DNA of 64,000 nt from NCBI RefSeq assembly GCF_023278565.1, contig NC_064680.1, forward strand, positions 1,674,001-1,738,000, given 5' to 3'. The position numbers were made by a program, and so were the translations under genes. Origin of the DNA: Colletotrichum lupini. Taxonomy: Eukaryota > Ascomycota > Sordariomycetes > Glomerellales > Glomerellaceae. The notes beneath the pieces are model-generated. The model did not search any database, was not told the origin of the DNA, and saw only the letters and a list, made by a program, of their open reading frames with translations. This document shows, piece by piece, positions 47,485-60,200 of the stretch; the first letter of the stretch is position 1; each line of letters starts with the position of its first letter.

Positions 47485-48840
47485 TCAAGCCCTCGCAGCC
47501 TTGCCCCCCTTGGCGGCACCGGCAGCACCCTTCTTAGCAACAAGAGCCGCAATCTTGTCGTCAAACTTCTTCATATCCCCCGCCACGTACGTCTCGTTGT
47601 GCAGATGCGACTCTTTAGCCATGTTGACCGGATCCCGGCTGCCGCCCGGCACGAACTTGGGACCGACGTGCTGGCCCTTGACGGCCCGCTGAAGGATATA
47701 CTCCCTCACGGCCTTGCTCGCGCCCTCCTCGAGCTTCAGGTCCCGCACGGCGTGGACGTGGACGTCGTCGTCGACGACACCCGCAATAGCGTCAGGCTTC
47801 TCCTCCGCCGCCGCCTTCTCGCCCGTCCTCTCCTCGCGCGCCTCGACAAACGCCTTCTTCTCCGCGCCGTCGACGAAGAAGTACACGCCCCGGTCCCGGG
47901 TATTAGCCAGCGTCTCGGCCGTGTGCCGCACGTCGCCCCACCGCTCGGGCGTGTAGTCCGCCGCGCCGGCAACCTCCCGCAGCGAGCTCAGCACCGTCGC
48001 CGCCTGCACGACGGGCTGCGCCGCCGACGAGAGGGGCATGGCGGGCCTGAAGCCTAGCAGGTCGCCGACGCTGAGACTAGGCGTAAACTGCTCGGGCGCA
48101 CCGTTGCGTTTCGAAATGTACGCGCGCTCCTCGGCCGTCTCGGGACGCCAGAACATCTCGATTTGGGACTTCCAACCCTCGGGGCCCTGCCCAGTAGGCT
48201 TGGGGCGGTTCTCGCCGTCTTCTTCGCCCTTGCGTCCGCCCCGTCCTCCGCCGCGACCTCCACGGCCTCCGCGACCACCGCGGCCGGTACCGCCTCGACC
48301 GGCACCACGACCCCTGAAGCCGCCGCCTCCGCGTCCTCTGAAACCACCACCTCCCTCGCCTCCTCCACGGCCGGCGAACCCTCCACGGCCAGCGAAATCT
48401 CCACGTCCTCCACGAGCGCCGAAGCCCGCGCCGGGACCACCACGACCACGTCCGAATCCGACAGGCGCCTTGACGAATTTGACCGCACCGCCAGCTCCAG
48501 AAGGTCCATCGAGACCACCAAGCCTAGGCTTCTCATCAAGGCCCCGAGGCTGAGCAGCACCGCCGGAAGAAGCAGCAGCATTATTCACCGGCCCGCCACG
48601 CAGAAGCTGTCCAATCTCGCTAGCCGCGGCGCGGGAGCGCTCTCGTCCGGTAAGTTGAGGCCTGTTGTAGGCTCGCGAGGAGGAAGATTTGTCGCCATTG
48701 TCGTTTCTGTTCGAGTTCGATGAAGAAGATTCGTCCGCCAGGCGCAATTGCGTCGTAGAAAAGGTCCGGATGCAGGTCTTGATTGCGACCACGTCAGGTT
48801 TTATGCGGCTGCTCGCCGATCGCAGCGCCGATTGATGCAT
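47485..48840 (-). CDS. Mitochondrially targeted RGG-repeat protein, function unknown
   Basis: A single exon of 451 residues with an ATG start at 48840. The first ~35 residues (MHQSALRSASSRIK, then IRTFSTTQLRLA) are basic and hydroxylated with the RTFSTTQ pattern of a fungal mitochondrial presequence and cleavage site. Residues about 129-203 are an RGG/RG box: some 20 Arg set in Gly with occasional Phe, the kind of segment that binds RNA and is a target of arginine methylation. The C-terminal ~230 residues (from PEGWKSQIEMFWRP onward) look folded and conserved, with motifs such as GVYFFVDGAEKKAFVEAR and a Lys/Ala-rich end. I cannot assign a family. A mitochondrial RNA-binding or ribosome-associated role is inferred from these features and from convergence on the ribosome recycling factor. 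The antisense strand is open over the repeat because of its GC-rich composition. Confidence 0.85.
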   Translation of the reverse strand: MHQSALRSASSRIKPDVVAIKTCIRTFSTTQLRLADESSSSNSNRNDNGDKSSSSRAYNRPQLTGRERSRAAASEIGQLLRGGPVNNAAASSGGAAQPRGLDEKPRLGGLDGPSGAGGAVKFVKAPVGFGRGRGGPGAGFGARGGRGDFAGRGGFAGRGGGEGGGGFRGRGGGGFRGRGAGRGGTGRGGRGGRGGRGGGRGGRKGEEDGENRPKPTGQGPEGWKSQIEMFWRPETAEERAYISKRNGAPEQFTPSLSVGDLLGFRPAMPLSSAAQPVVQAATVLSSLREVAGAADYTPERWGDVRHTAETLANTRDRGVYFFVDGAEKKAFVEAREERTGEKAAAEEKPDAIAGVVDDDVHVHAVRDLKLEEGASKAVREYILQRAVKGQHVGPKFVPGGSRDPVNMAKESHLHNETYVAGDMKKFDDKIAALVAKKGAAGAAKGGKAARA

Positions 48841-49592
48841 TTTCGGGGGAGGCGCGAATTGTGTCGGGCTTCGCGATCAATGTCTGTTGAAAGTGGTGAG
48901 CTTCGTCCCTGACCTCGAGGTTGATCTTGCCAGGAGCTCGCTCTCGCAGAAAAATCTTCGTTACGTAAGCATTTCAGGCATGGTCCGTGCTTGAACTGGT
49001 AGTGCAAGGGTCAATCACGGGCAAGTCGATGACCGTACCTGAGGTGAGTTCACGACGAACTTAAGAGAACTGTATACTAAAACTTCGCACACGCGTGGAG
49101 AATGATTTTTAACCATGTTAATATGGGTATCTTTGCATTACAATACTCCGAGTCAGGAATATCAAAAAAGATACGCTGAAGATATTCGTCAGTAGGATCT
49201 GTTGCCCACTTAGATTCCATATGCCCCGTGACTCGTCCTCGCATCATGTGCGTTCCCGCCTCAATACTCCAAGTCTCGTGCTTCCAAATGCCTTGCTCCT
49301 CTCAAATGCAAGTCTTATGCACACTGAAACAAACCAATACCTTCTCCCAAGTCTTTTTGGTCAGTTGTCCCTCCTTGAACGCCCCCGGCCTGTTCTCTAG
49401 TACTACCGCACCTCTCTGGTGCAATAGCGAGTCTTGGCGGAAAAAGGAGAAAAATGAAAAATGCAAGGACCCAATTCGAAAAATGAATAAAACGGTGATC
49501 CAACTCCAGCGGCCTCTTGCCATCGCTTCGGACAGGACCGCATGCGGTTCAAAGGCTTTATGCGAACGCAGCCTCTATGGGCGTGTTCCTAC
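48841..49592. other. Intergenic stretch between RGG protein and histidine kinase
   Basis: About 750 bases holding the RGG-protein promoter and the 3' flank of the histidine kinase. An open frame on the + strand from 49228 runs antisense into the kinase end and has chance composition. No gene supported. Confidence 0.45.
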
Positions 49593-52500
49593 TCAAGCCA
49601 GGGGTGCGGCCTCGGTAGGAGGTGGTGCATTGTACATCGTAACCAATTCCTTCACCTTGGGCAGCAAGTCCGGTATTCTAAAAGGCTTCGAAATCACGTC
49701 GTCCTGTGTCATCATGTTAGTGAAGTTCGATATGTGCAGTTTGGAGGTCCACTCACGATACCGGCGGCTTTCGCGCTCTCGATCTGCTCTGGCCGCGCGT
49801 ATGCCGTGACAGCAATGATTGGTATGTGCCTAGTCAAAGTGCCTTCCCTCTCCAATTCACGGATACGTTTCGTACACGTGATTCCATCCATGACCGGCAT
49901 CTCCAGGTCCATAAGAATGACGCTGAGATCAAAGCCCTCAGCCTCGTTGCCAGCCCAGAAACGGGACTTCTTGAGCTGTTCGAGGGCCTCGCCTCCGTGG
50001 TTAGCGACGTATGTAGTGTTGCCGCAGCTTGTGAGTTGCTTCCGCAGAACCCTCTGATTAACAATGTTGTCCTCCACAATCAAAACATCGTACAGCGGCG
50101 TCGCAGGGGCCACCGGCTTCTTGATAGAAGCCCTTCTAGGCAGGGTTGTGAGCGGAGGCGTCGATGGTGCGGAAGTTGGCTCGCTTTTGACTGGTTGCGC
50201 CAAGTTGAGCGCCGAGAGAGACGGCGACTCCAGACTAGGTGATTCCGTCTTGCGACACTTGACGTAGAATGCGAAAGTGCTGCCGATTCCCTTCTCGGAG
50301 ACAACACCAATCTGGCCGCCCTGTAATTCGGCAAGCATGCGAGAGATGAAGAGACCGAGTCCCGAGCCACCATACTGCACGTGGGTGCGCGGCGATGCCT
50401 GGGAGAACCGCTGGAAGAGTAGCTTTTTCTCATCTTCGCGGAGACCAGGGCCTGTGTCTTGGACTGAGAAATGGAGGTTGATTTCCTCTCCTGTTCCCCA
50501 ATCCTTCTCCTGGGTCAAAGCCCGAACGTCCTCCTTCTCTTTACGGGTCGGGAAAAATGACACTCCTTTTTGGGTAACCTCGGTGATATTCTTGGATGCG
50601 CTCATCTTCATGGTAATTTCGCGTTTCTCACGGCCTTGGGTGAATTTGATGGCGTTGGTCATGAGGTTAATCAGAACCTGCCTCAGCCTAGATGGATCCA
50701 ACTTGACCCAGTCGACAGCGTGAGTGCTGTAGGCTTTGTCTACCGAGAAGTCTAGCTTGATCTCATGTGTGTTTAACTCCGACTCGAACATCTTGATGAC
50801 GTGTTTGACAATCGTGACCGGGTGCGAGTCGACGGGTGTCACAAGCAGAAGTTGCGAGTCGAGCTTCGAAAGGGTAAGCACATCATCGACAATACGTTTC
50901 TGATGGCTGGCGCATAGGTTGATGGTGCTGGCGGCTTCGGTACAGCTTTCCAACAGGGTGTCGAGTTGTGTCGGATCCTGCGGTTGAGCGCGGTACTCTG
51001 TGATACTGTTGACGATTTCATCAGCACACTGGAGGACCGCACTCAATGGATTCCGCATTTCGTGACTCGTGATGTCGATGAAGTTCTCTTGTTGGCGTTT
51101 GAGCTCGACTGCCTCTTCTCTGCGTTGCTTCTGGAAATCCTCGGCCCATTTTTGAGGCGAAATATCGGTGATGCAACCAAAGATACTCTTCAGGTCGCCC
51201 TCTTGATTCTGCTCTGGGAAAGCACTCATGAGGACCCAGGTATCGATGGTGTTCATCCCGTTCTGGCGGCTGCATTTGAACCTAAACTCAATGGTGATGG
51301 CTTCCTTGTCTTCAATGAGCTTCCTCCAAGCAAGTTCGACGCCCGATCGATCTTCATCCCTCACACTTTGCATCCATGTGTTGACACTGTCTTCTGTTCT
51401 GGGATGCCTGGAAATTTGCCACCACATATCGTTGGCAAAGTTGATGAGGCCCTTGTCGTTAGCAATGAACATGCCGACCGGTGCGAATTCTGCCATTCGC
51501 GAGAACTTGTACTCGCTCTCGACTGCCTCTTGTGTTCTCAAATAGAGTTCCATTTGCAATTCTTGACGATCCATCGCGGCCAAGCGAGCAGCCCTCTGTC
51601 CTCTTCTGATCTCCTCTTCGAAAAGTACGACCGATGCCATGGACGTCGCAAGTTGTCTCGACAAGAGATGGATAAAAAGCTGATAGTCTTCGTCATAGGG
51701 TCGACGGGGGTTGGTGCCCAAGACGATGAAGCCAACGACCGACTCACCGGCTGTGGTAGGGTGGACAGGCAAGATAACGATAGTCCTACTTGGGTCACCG
51801 AAGCCTCGCCACTCCAAGCCTTCAAGTAACTTTGCTGGCAGGTTGCCAGCTTCCGACGAGAGAATGATGGGTGCACCTTGCATCGTCATAGACTGGCGCA
51901 TATAGGGAGCGAAGCCATCGTCTGATGACTTTAGGTCGAGCTGGGGTAGCCCAGCTGGGTGTCCCTCTGGAACGCCCAAGCTGCCCTCGAGGTGTAATAA
52001 TGGTGGGTGTGCTATGCTTCCAGAGTGCATAGAAGATACTTCACTCTCGCTATTGTCTTCCTTCACGGAGTAAATGAGGGCAAACGGTACGTCCAAGTCG
52101 TTGAACTCCAGTCCATCCCTGACCCGCGGCCAGAAGCTTCTGACGTCCTTGGCAGCAGCTGTCTTCTCGCCCACCTCTCGCAAAGTCAACATCCGGCGTT
52201 CGTTGACCTTGCGGCGGGTATTTTCGAAAGCCGGATTGTAGAGTCCGACCACCTGGCCATCAGAACCCAGTAATGGGATGATTGACCATGAAAAAAACGT
52301 CTCCTCGAGGAATCCGTGTCGAAGGATGAATAGCTGGTTGTCGTTCTTCATGATTGACTGCCCATTTGTCCAAGCATTATTGAACAAAGGCTCGATATCC
52401 GACCAGATCTCTTTCCATGCGTCCTGATACCGCATGCCCATGAGTTGAGGGTGCTTTTGTCCGGCAAGCTCAATGTAGGCCTCATTGTAGATGGCGACAT

Positions 52501-54235
52501 TGTCCCGTCCCCAGTACATGGCCGCAGGGTGGGGACTACCCATAACCATGTTGGCCATGGCCCTCAATTCTGAACTCCAGTGCTCCAACGGACCCAATGA
52601 TGTGGAGGCCCAATCGGTGTTGCGACAGAATAGGATATGTTCACTCAAATCCGGGGTTGTTTGAATGCGGGTCCAGTCAAACGATGGCCTCATCATCGCT
52701 GCTTGGAAGACCTGTTGGGTGAACTCGTCAGTGTGGTACTTCTCACCACTGTCTATCATCACACAATCGTCAACGACAATTGGTGTGTCGTCCAGCTCAT
52801 GCGGCTCCCCTTCCATATCACCAAAGTAATCGGGTTCGTCATCCATGGGTACAATTGATGGCTGATTTGGTGTCGGCCCTCTACTCCGCTGTTCCAGCAC
52901 CGCTGATTCATCAGCTAACGGAGGCGAGTCTGCTGGTACTGATACGGCGCTAGCGTTGCCGCTCACGAAGCGAAATCGTTTGCGCAAGGTTGAGCATGTC
53001 CATGTGATGCCACCATAGCTGTGAGAAGGAAGGCAGACGTCAAGGGATTCATGGTTCAAGACGAAGCTCGTGGCCCACGTTTTGAAGTTGATATAGTCGG
53101 GGTTCTTCATGACATCGTCACCCTCCACAGAAAGCAATTCCAAGACACCCACGGAAGCCCTGAGCGCCGCATTGGCGTATAGCAAATGCAGTCCCGTTCT
53201 TTGCGCGTTGACGGGATTTGCGAGATCGATGATGAAGGTTGGACGCTCATCCTGTTCCAAAAGTTCGATCACGCCAACTCCTCTCAAAATTTGCAGTCCT
53301 TGAGGAAGATGCTGGCTATTTGGGCTCTTTGAAGAGGTTAGGGTGGCGTCTGCAGAAGATAGACTACTGCTCCCCGGCGTACTCCCAGATCTTGCTGATG
53401 TTTGTGCATGAACGGTTCCGCGGGGTAGGCGAACAGTGTGAACGCGGTCTTGGTCCTCCCTCAGACGAGCTAGCAGGACGGCTGCAGCGTCGGAGGGAGG
53501 GAGAGCAGCTGGTCGAGGCGGCATCTGTCGTTTGTTGTTTGAGGAGAAGAACAGAGGGGAGACGACCCCTTGGTTGTGCCTAGCCAGAATGACTGACGCA
53601 GTTGGTTGTTTTGGCAGCTTAATGTGCCCTGGTGGCCCCAGTCGAGTTCGCGCCTTCTTCAGAGGTGACGGGTTTGGTCGTTCGTGTGCGTTTTCGTCGT
53701 CGGACAGGCGCTTCCCGTTGGACGTTGAAGGTCTCGACAGATGGGTAGATTCTGTAAACGACCTGATAGTCGGAGAGGTCGGGTCCGACCTGGGGGTCAG
53801 GAGCGTCTTAGACGCGGCGTCGAATGAGGGATCGCAAGTAGTGTCGCTATACGTCAAACCATACCGACTAATGTCGGGAGTTGTCCATGACCCTCCGGGG
53901 CTCAATGTCGTCGAGATGGGCGAGGCGGGATGGTAACGTGGGTTACTTGACTGCGGCTGTGAACCCGATCGCTTGTGGTTGACGTTCGTGTTGGAAGAAG
54001 AAGAAGATACGGCGGCTGTAGAAGCCTCGGGTTTCGCGGCGGCGTTGGTGGAAACGGTAGCGAACGGGTCCGCCGTCGTCGGTCTGGCCGTCGTCGTCCT
54101 CGTCGTCGGGTTCGTTGCCGTGGTCGGAGTTGCGGTGATGTTTCCGGGGGCGTGGTAGGGTCGGTGTGTCGAGGGCAAAGGGGGAGCGAGGAGTCGTATT
54201 GTGGATTGGGGGAAGCGATCGTCACCCTGCGGCAT
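49593..54235 (-). CDS. Hybrid histidine kinase with PAS/GAF-like sensor region and receiver
   Basis: Two exons, 54235-49757 and 49703-49593, across a 53-nt GT-AG intron in phase 0; 1529 residues. Hybrid kinases autophosphorylate a His, pass the phosphate to their own receiver Asp, then through a phosphotransfer protein to response regulators such as Ssk1 and Skn7. In order: a disordered Ser/Thr/Pro-rich region (1-260), a PAS-like segment (about 315-420), a second PAS-like segment (535-670), a GAF-like segment (690-870), a third PAS (908-1030), the H-box DITSHEMRNP with H1058, an HATPase domain with N-box N1190/N1194 (NLMTNAIKF), G1 box from D1260 (DTGPGL) and G2 box GGSGLGLFIS, and a receiver with E1388/D1389, phospho-acceptor D1443 (MDLEMPVMDG) and K1499. 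The receiver needs exon 2: unspliced reading would lose the conserved Lys. No transmembrane segment, so probably cytosolic. The group in the fungal kinase classification was not assigned. Confidence 0.95.
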
Positions 54236-57200
54236 GAATGCGCGGGGAGAGGGAGTGAATGTGAGGTGCGGCCGAGAGAGTCGGTCCGTTCTAGAAATTT
54301 TCGTCTCGGGCCTCCTTCTCTATGGATGTCTTCCCCTGCCGAAACTAAAATGATTCCTTTTTAGCGACGGCGGAGACGGGAGTGAAGCAAGTGCAGAAGT
54401 AAAGGCGCACGGCAAGCACAGACACAGTGGACGATGACACGGGGGGAAGCGGGAGCAGCAGTTTGCAGGACACGGGTGAGCGAGCGAGTGAGGGTAACCT
54501 AAGCCCAGGTGCCGCGGGAAGGGAAAGGCTTAGGCGGGCAACGCTACCTTAGTCAGGTTAGGTAGGTAGGTATCCGTAGGTAAGTGAAATTCGGGTATTC
54601 CCATAGAAGAGAGGAGGAGGAGGGGGGCAGTGAGCTAGCGGTAAGAAAAATAGAAGAAAAGAAAACACCGACAGGGAGATGCCAGGCCAGACGGGCGCTG
54701 TGTGCTTTGCTACCCTAGCTGACCTTGCAACCGGGGTACAGGTGGTTGGCGAGCGAGTCGGGTATTGGGGGATCGAGATAGAGCGAGGGTTTGACGGGCC
54801 CGGGCCATGAACAGGAAGGGGAAAGGCCTGCAGCAAAAAGAGTCTGGAAGGGACGGACGCCTGGGTTGGGATTCGGGGAAGGGGAGTGACTGGGAACATG
54901 CGGGCTTGATCGGGGCGCGCCTGAACAGGGTAGGCAAGGTGAGTTAGGGTAAGGTGGGATTGAGCCTCGAGCCTTGAGGTGCAAGTACGACGGATACAGC
55001 CAGCGACTGGGGTGATGGGTGATGGGGATTTTGGGGGTTGGAGACGAAGGTTCCATAGGTAAGGTAGGGACTGACTGTACGGAGTCCTGTCAACTGGATA
55101 GGTAGGCAAGGTTTGGCTCGACGCGGTCGATACAAGATAAAAGCAAAGTAGGCAGATGGCAGCAGGGCTATACGAATAAAGGAGACAATAATGACTTGTC
55201 GGACTTGGACGGCGACAATGGGACTGCCACTATCGCAGCCACAGAGACGAGACGGCCGGAGTAGGTAGTAGCCCAAAGTTGTGGGATGGTCAACCGGAAA
55301 ACACTCCGAAAGCGTGTCATCGTCAATCTGGCAGTCCGAACTTTGGGGGGGTGCCACCACTACGGCAGCCGCCGTTGAGTGTCATAAGGCATAAGGGACG
55401 GCAGAAGCAAACGATCAAGTGCCGTGACTAGAAGGGAGTAGAAGGAAAGAGATGAATTACCAGGATGAGGTCGAATGCGATCCAGGGTGTACCTGCAATC
55501 TACACCACACACGAGGTGCGGTGTATGAGATGATGGCACGGGCGAATGTGATGGTTCTGAAGCTACTGGAACTTAAGCACAGCGAAGGGGACCTGCTGCT
55601 GCTGCAAGGCGTGGCTACGAAGGTAAACGTGCTTCGTGCAGTTCTGGTCAGATTGCGGCAAGCCGCAAGACGAGAAAGCAAGGTCAAGCCCGTAGAGGTC
55701 GGAGCGGTAAAGGTAGGCAGGCGGCCCGTTGAAGACGACTTGAGGTGTGAGTGAGGCGTAAGGCGAGCGAGCGGCTGACGATGCGATGGCTCCGAGGTGT
55801 GCTCTGCTGGTCTGGTCCGGTGGCCTGCTGCTAGGTGCTGACTGGACTGCTCTGCGATGCTGCGTTAAGGTGATTGATTGTGTTTCCGATGGTTGGAGCG
55901 GTGGATAGGTAAGAAGATGTACGTGGAGATCGAGGACGTAGGATGGAATCGAGAGACGGTACAGAAAGGCGGAATGGGAATCTCGATGTCGAAAGAGGAG
56001 TCAGTGCGAGGGCGCGCCGTGTATTGGTTAATGTTTGGGGAACCGTCTGTCCTTCTTCTCTCGTGCTTTGGTCCGGTTTAGGACCTTTGGGACTTGGACC
56101 GGATTGGAATGGTCCCGCGAAAAAAAGCTGAGATATGGCGCCGGGGGGTGGACTACTAGTAACTATTACTGTAGGTGGGCGGGCATGATTATGCGAATGG
56201 ATCTAACGTGTGAGGTGGGAGAGTCTAGAAGTCCATCAAACTGCAGAGGACCTTGCAGAAGGACGAATGTATGTACGTCGGCTCCTTTCTTGGCAGCTGG
56301 CAGTGACAGAAATGGGGATGATGTGCAACTGGGGGTCTGGTCTGGTCAGGCTGTGAGTATCCGCCAGGTAACAAACTAAGGTAATTCGAAGGCCGAGGCG
56401 GTATGGCAGATTGGGGGCTCGGGGTCTGCGGAAGGGACCAGAAAAAGAAAAGGGAGAAAAAAAGACGTGGGAGTTTGGGACTGGGAACTCGGAAGCGAAT
56501 TGGACAAGAATTGGAAATGCATGACGAGAGGTGACCATGAGGTGGAATTATCAAACAAATGGGAACTGTACCCTTGATACCTGCTGCGTACTTCGTGCCT
56601 TCCTTCCAACGGGGCTATCCCGCTGCGGAACTCCTTCCTTCCCGTTCATTCTTGCCAACTCGAGGGTCGTCCTCTCCCGTCCTTTGCTCTCTCTCTTGAT
56701 AGGTAGGTACGGTAGGTAGGTACGGTAGGTAGGTACGATCGGCATCGCGTATTTCCGTACCTTAGCTACATTACTACCACAAGCCACCAGAATTGATGTA
56801 TCCGATAATGCCATTTGCTTCGTCTCACTACTTTACCTTTCCACTCACTTCCTTCCATCGCTCTTGACACTGGCAAATACATATATGCACACACACGCAT
56901 ACTCCATGTCCATCTATGCATCTCATCTTGTCTTCTTTCCTGACTAAGTGAGTAAGGTAGCCCAGTCGTCAACAGCACTGACGGAAGCATCAGTTGACGT
57001 GAAGAATGAAGGCTCCTCGATCCCAATGGACTAGCGGGCCACCCAGCGATGACAAGACACAAGCTGTGTGCCGGTGTATATACAAGCTCGCCCGTTGCGC
57101 TCACACAGGCAGCCCTCTCTCTGCACATGTGAGGAACAACCTAAAATGGGTGTGAGGAATCAAAAAGAAAGGGCGGATGGGATGAAGGCTCTGGCGGAGA

Positions 57201-60200
57201 CTAGGACTGGGGGCGGAGCTGTCGGCTGGTATCCGCACTCCATAGGTAGCCCGTGGACCGCACTGCAGGCACGCCGCACAGCTGGGGCCTGGGGGTGGTG
57301 GTGGTGGTGGCATTGTGGATGGACTGGACGGCAGCGTGGTATTTTGGACCCGGTCTAGAATCTCTGGACTTCTTGGGTTCTGCGCCTTGGCCAAGACATT
57401 GCTCCCACTCCAACCTTGGCTTTGCTACTTCCAGACATGGACACTCCCAGTTCCACACCAGGCATCAGACGACCTAGCCAACTTCATCTGCTTTACCTCA
57501 TGCCAATCGCCAACCCAGCCGTAACTCGGTGACCTTTTCTTACCATTGGAACTTCACAACTAGGTATCACCGGCAGTGTCCGATTATCTTCCAAGACAGG
57601 TACAAGTCAAATCGTGAGTAATTTGCTGTCTTCGTATCTCCACGGCCCTAATAAAGCCTACGCAGTTAGGTAAGGTTTCGTTGTCCACCAAAAGGCCCAA
57701 GCTTGGCCCACCTCAGTTGGTCATTCCGCGTATGGAGAATTGGAGATTTACAACACCTTTACAGATACACAAGATGTTAATATCTTGTGCAGATCTCTAA
57801 TGGCTCGGCATACACAGTAAACATGTTGCCAATGCAACTTGGAGACAACTTGCGCCGGCCAAATGATCTTCTTCATCTCTCCACAAGGCCGGGCAACGGC
57901 TCGCGTATCTCGCTCTTTTCACCCACTCCACCTCATAGGAATGCATCCTAGCAGACAGGCGCAGCTTCTCTTGAGTCATCTGGAAACGAAACAGGAAGCG
58001 ATGACAAGAAAGAAACCAACACGGCGCACATTTCAAGAGCAAACAGACCCAAAGATCCGTCCGCTTCTGTCCTCGCGGCTTCTCGCTTCGCCCCGTAGTT
58101 CTGCGGGCTGCCTGCATATCCCGCGCAACTGCCATGCTATGCCGTTATTCCCTGTCATTACCCATCCATTACTGGATGACGAGAAAGAATGAAAGCTGAA
58201 GACGGCGACTAGCGCTTGAATCAAGATAGCTTCTCAAGCGGCAAGCCAGGTACCCGCCGAACTTTCCGTGACGCCCGGCACTTGGCAGAGGGCATACGTC
58301 AGTCCGAGTCAATCTGGTGCATGCCCAAGATAAATCGTGTGTGTGCTCAAGGTAGGATGTCTCTCGCATTCAATCAAAGAAGAGGGTTTTGAACATTCCA
58401 CAAGCCTAGCCGAAAGGTTGCGCCGTCGTCAGCAACGGCGTAGATGCAGCAAAGCGAACCCGACGGATGGCTTCGAAATGTCTGGATGGGAAAGAGCCAA
58501 CAACGAGCCAAGCATTGGGATTGGATCAATGGATCAATGGATCCGAGAGGGAGCTCCACTCCACACGTCCCAGGGCAGGGCAGGGTTCCGCTTAGTACTT
58601 GGGTACCTGACCATGTAATGGATCCGTACCAGAAGGGAAAGAGCCCTGGTCATCCGCTCTCACCTGTCGGTCTCGAACTGGCGCGGTCCAGACCGTGGTC
58701 GCCCCCACTCCAAGCTCGCCGATCGATGATCGTCACCTGCCATTCTCATTGGCCCCAATCCGGAAGGAAGCTCCTGTCAGTTCTGTCAGTCTCTTGTCAG
58801 GAAGCAGTCACAGCTCACTCACGAGTGTCAACTTCCACGTCGTTGGCTTGCAGACGTAGATGCAGAAGCAGGCTCCTCCACTCGTTAAGTCTTCATTTCC
58901 TTTTTGAATGCTGCGGCTCCGTGACCCCCAGCCTGACCGCCGCAACATCCCAAAAGTGCGAATCTCACATTTTGACATGTCAACATCCAACTACGGATGC
59001 CTACCTTCGAATAGGTACCAACCTATTGCCCTCTCCAACGCCAGCCCGCAGATCAACGTTTAGCAGCTTTGCGACATGGGTCTTTCAATCTGTCTCAGTT
59101 GCTGTTCGCATCCGGGCGTTACTTTCGAATTTTGATATCCCTACCCCAGAGACGAGGCACCACCTGGCAAAAGAACAAGCAAAAGAACACAGCCTGGAAT
59201 ACTGTATCAATCTATGCGCCAACTGCCTTCGACCAAGACACCTTCCTCGTCCTCAAGCGATTCGGGAGAAAAAGGACGAGATAGTAGCGCCTCTATCCGT
59301 ATTCTCCTCATGCAGATACCTCGCGCCTAGTGCATCTCCTGCGTCCATAGCAGTGACGCCGCTGTCACCCCAAAGCAGTCATCATACGATGACGCCGGCC
59401 TACTGTTGTCTGTTCCGGGCTCCGTGCGGAAGACTAGGCTGGCTGGGCTATACATTCAGCAACTGTCCCGGCACTTGGCTTCGCATTCCGTCATCGCGAA
59501 ATACTTTCTCGAACCAGACAAGCAGAGATGTGGCTTACATACTCGCGACTGAACCACTGAACCCATAGTGTTGATCGCCTTGCAGGGTGGTTCAAGGGCT
59601 TTGCTATCTCCTTGGCGCCAAGAAGATCAAAAACCGTGAGGCCGTGGACCGTGATACTGTCGCACATTGTTCCCCGTACGAGGCAACGTTGGATTTCAGA
59701 CTCTCCAAGTCTCACCTCGGATCCGGGCACCGCCCCGAGTCGCGACTGTCGGTGAAGGGATACAAGACTACATTCCCAGCCAGGGAGAATGCACTACCTA
59801 TGCTTTCGAACCTGCGCGGGACCCCTTCCCGTTCAATAGCTCTCGCGACCTTGTCTCGGTCAAGATGTATGGTGACAGAGGGTGTCTTTCCTCCATCCAT
59901 CTCATACGCCTTATTCCCGACCTGTATCCCTGCCACGTAAAATGTTACTGCTCTCGGTCGGCCCTCCCATTGGATGTTCCGCCAGGAAGGAATGCTTATA
60001 AACCCTCCGGACGATTTATCCCGTTATACGGTCCGCGATACTCGCTCAATGACCAACCAATCGCTCACATCCCTAAGTCACTCGCAAAACTACTAGACAG
60101 CGAGGTTCATGTCTAGTCTTTGGATTTGCGTTGTTCAAAAATAGTCGAACATCGGACTTATCGTTGTCTCCCGATCCTCAACAACGCATGCCACGAATCC

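Noticed and set aside
48038..48723. Two overlapping + strand frames of 171 and 186 codons
   Set aside because: They are antisense to the RGG repeat; GC-rich Gly/Arg codons read as Pro/Ala/Ser on the other strand, keeping frames open.
58444..59568. 374-codon + strand frame
   Set aside because: Despite its length the composition is rich in Ser, Cys, His, Arg and Pro, there is no domain or signal peptide, and other frames overlap it.
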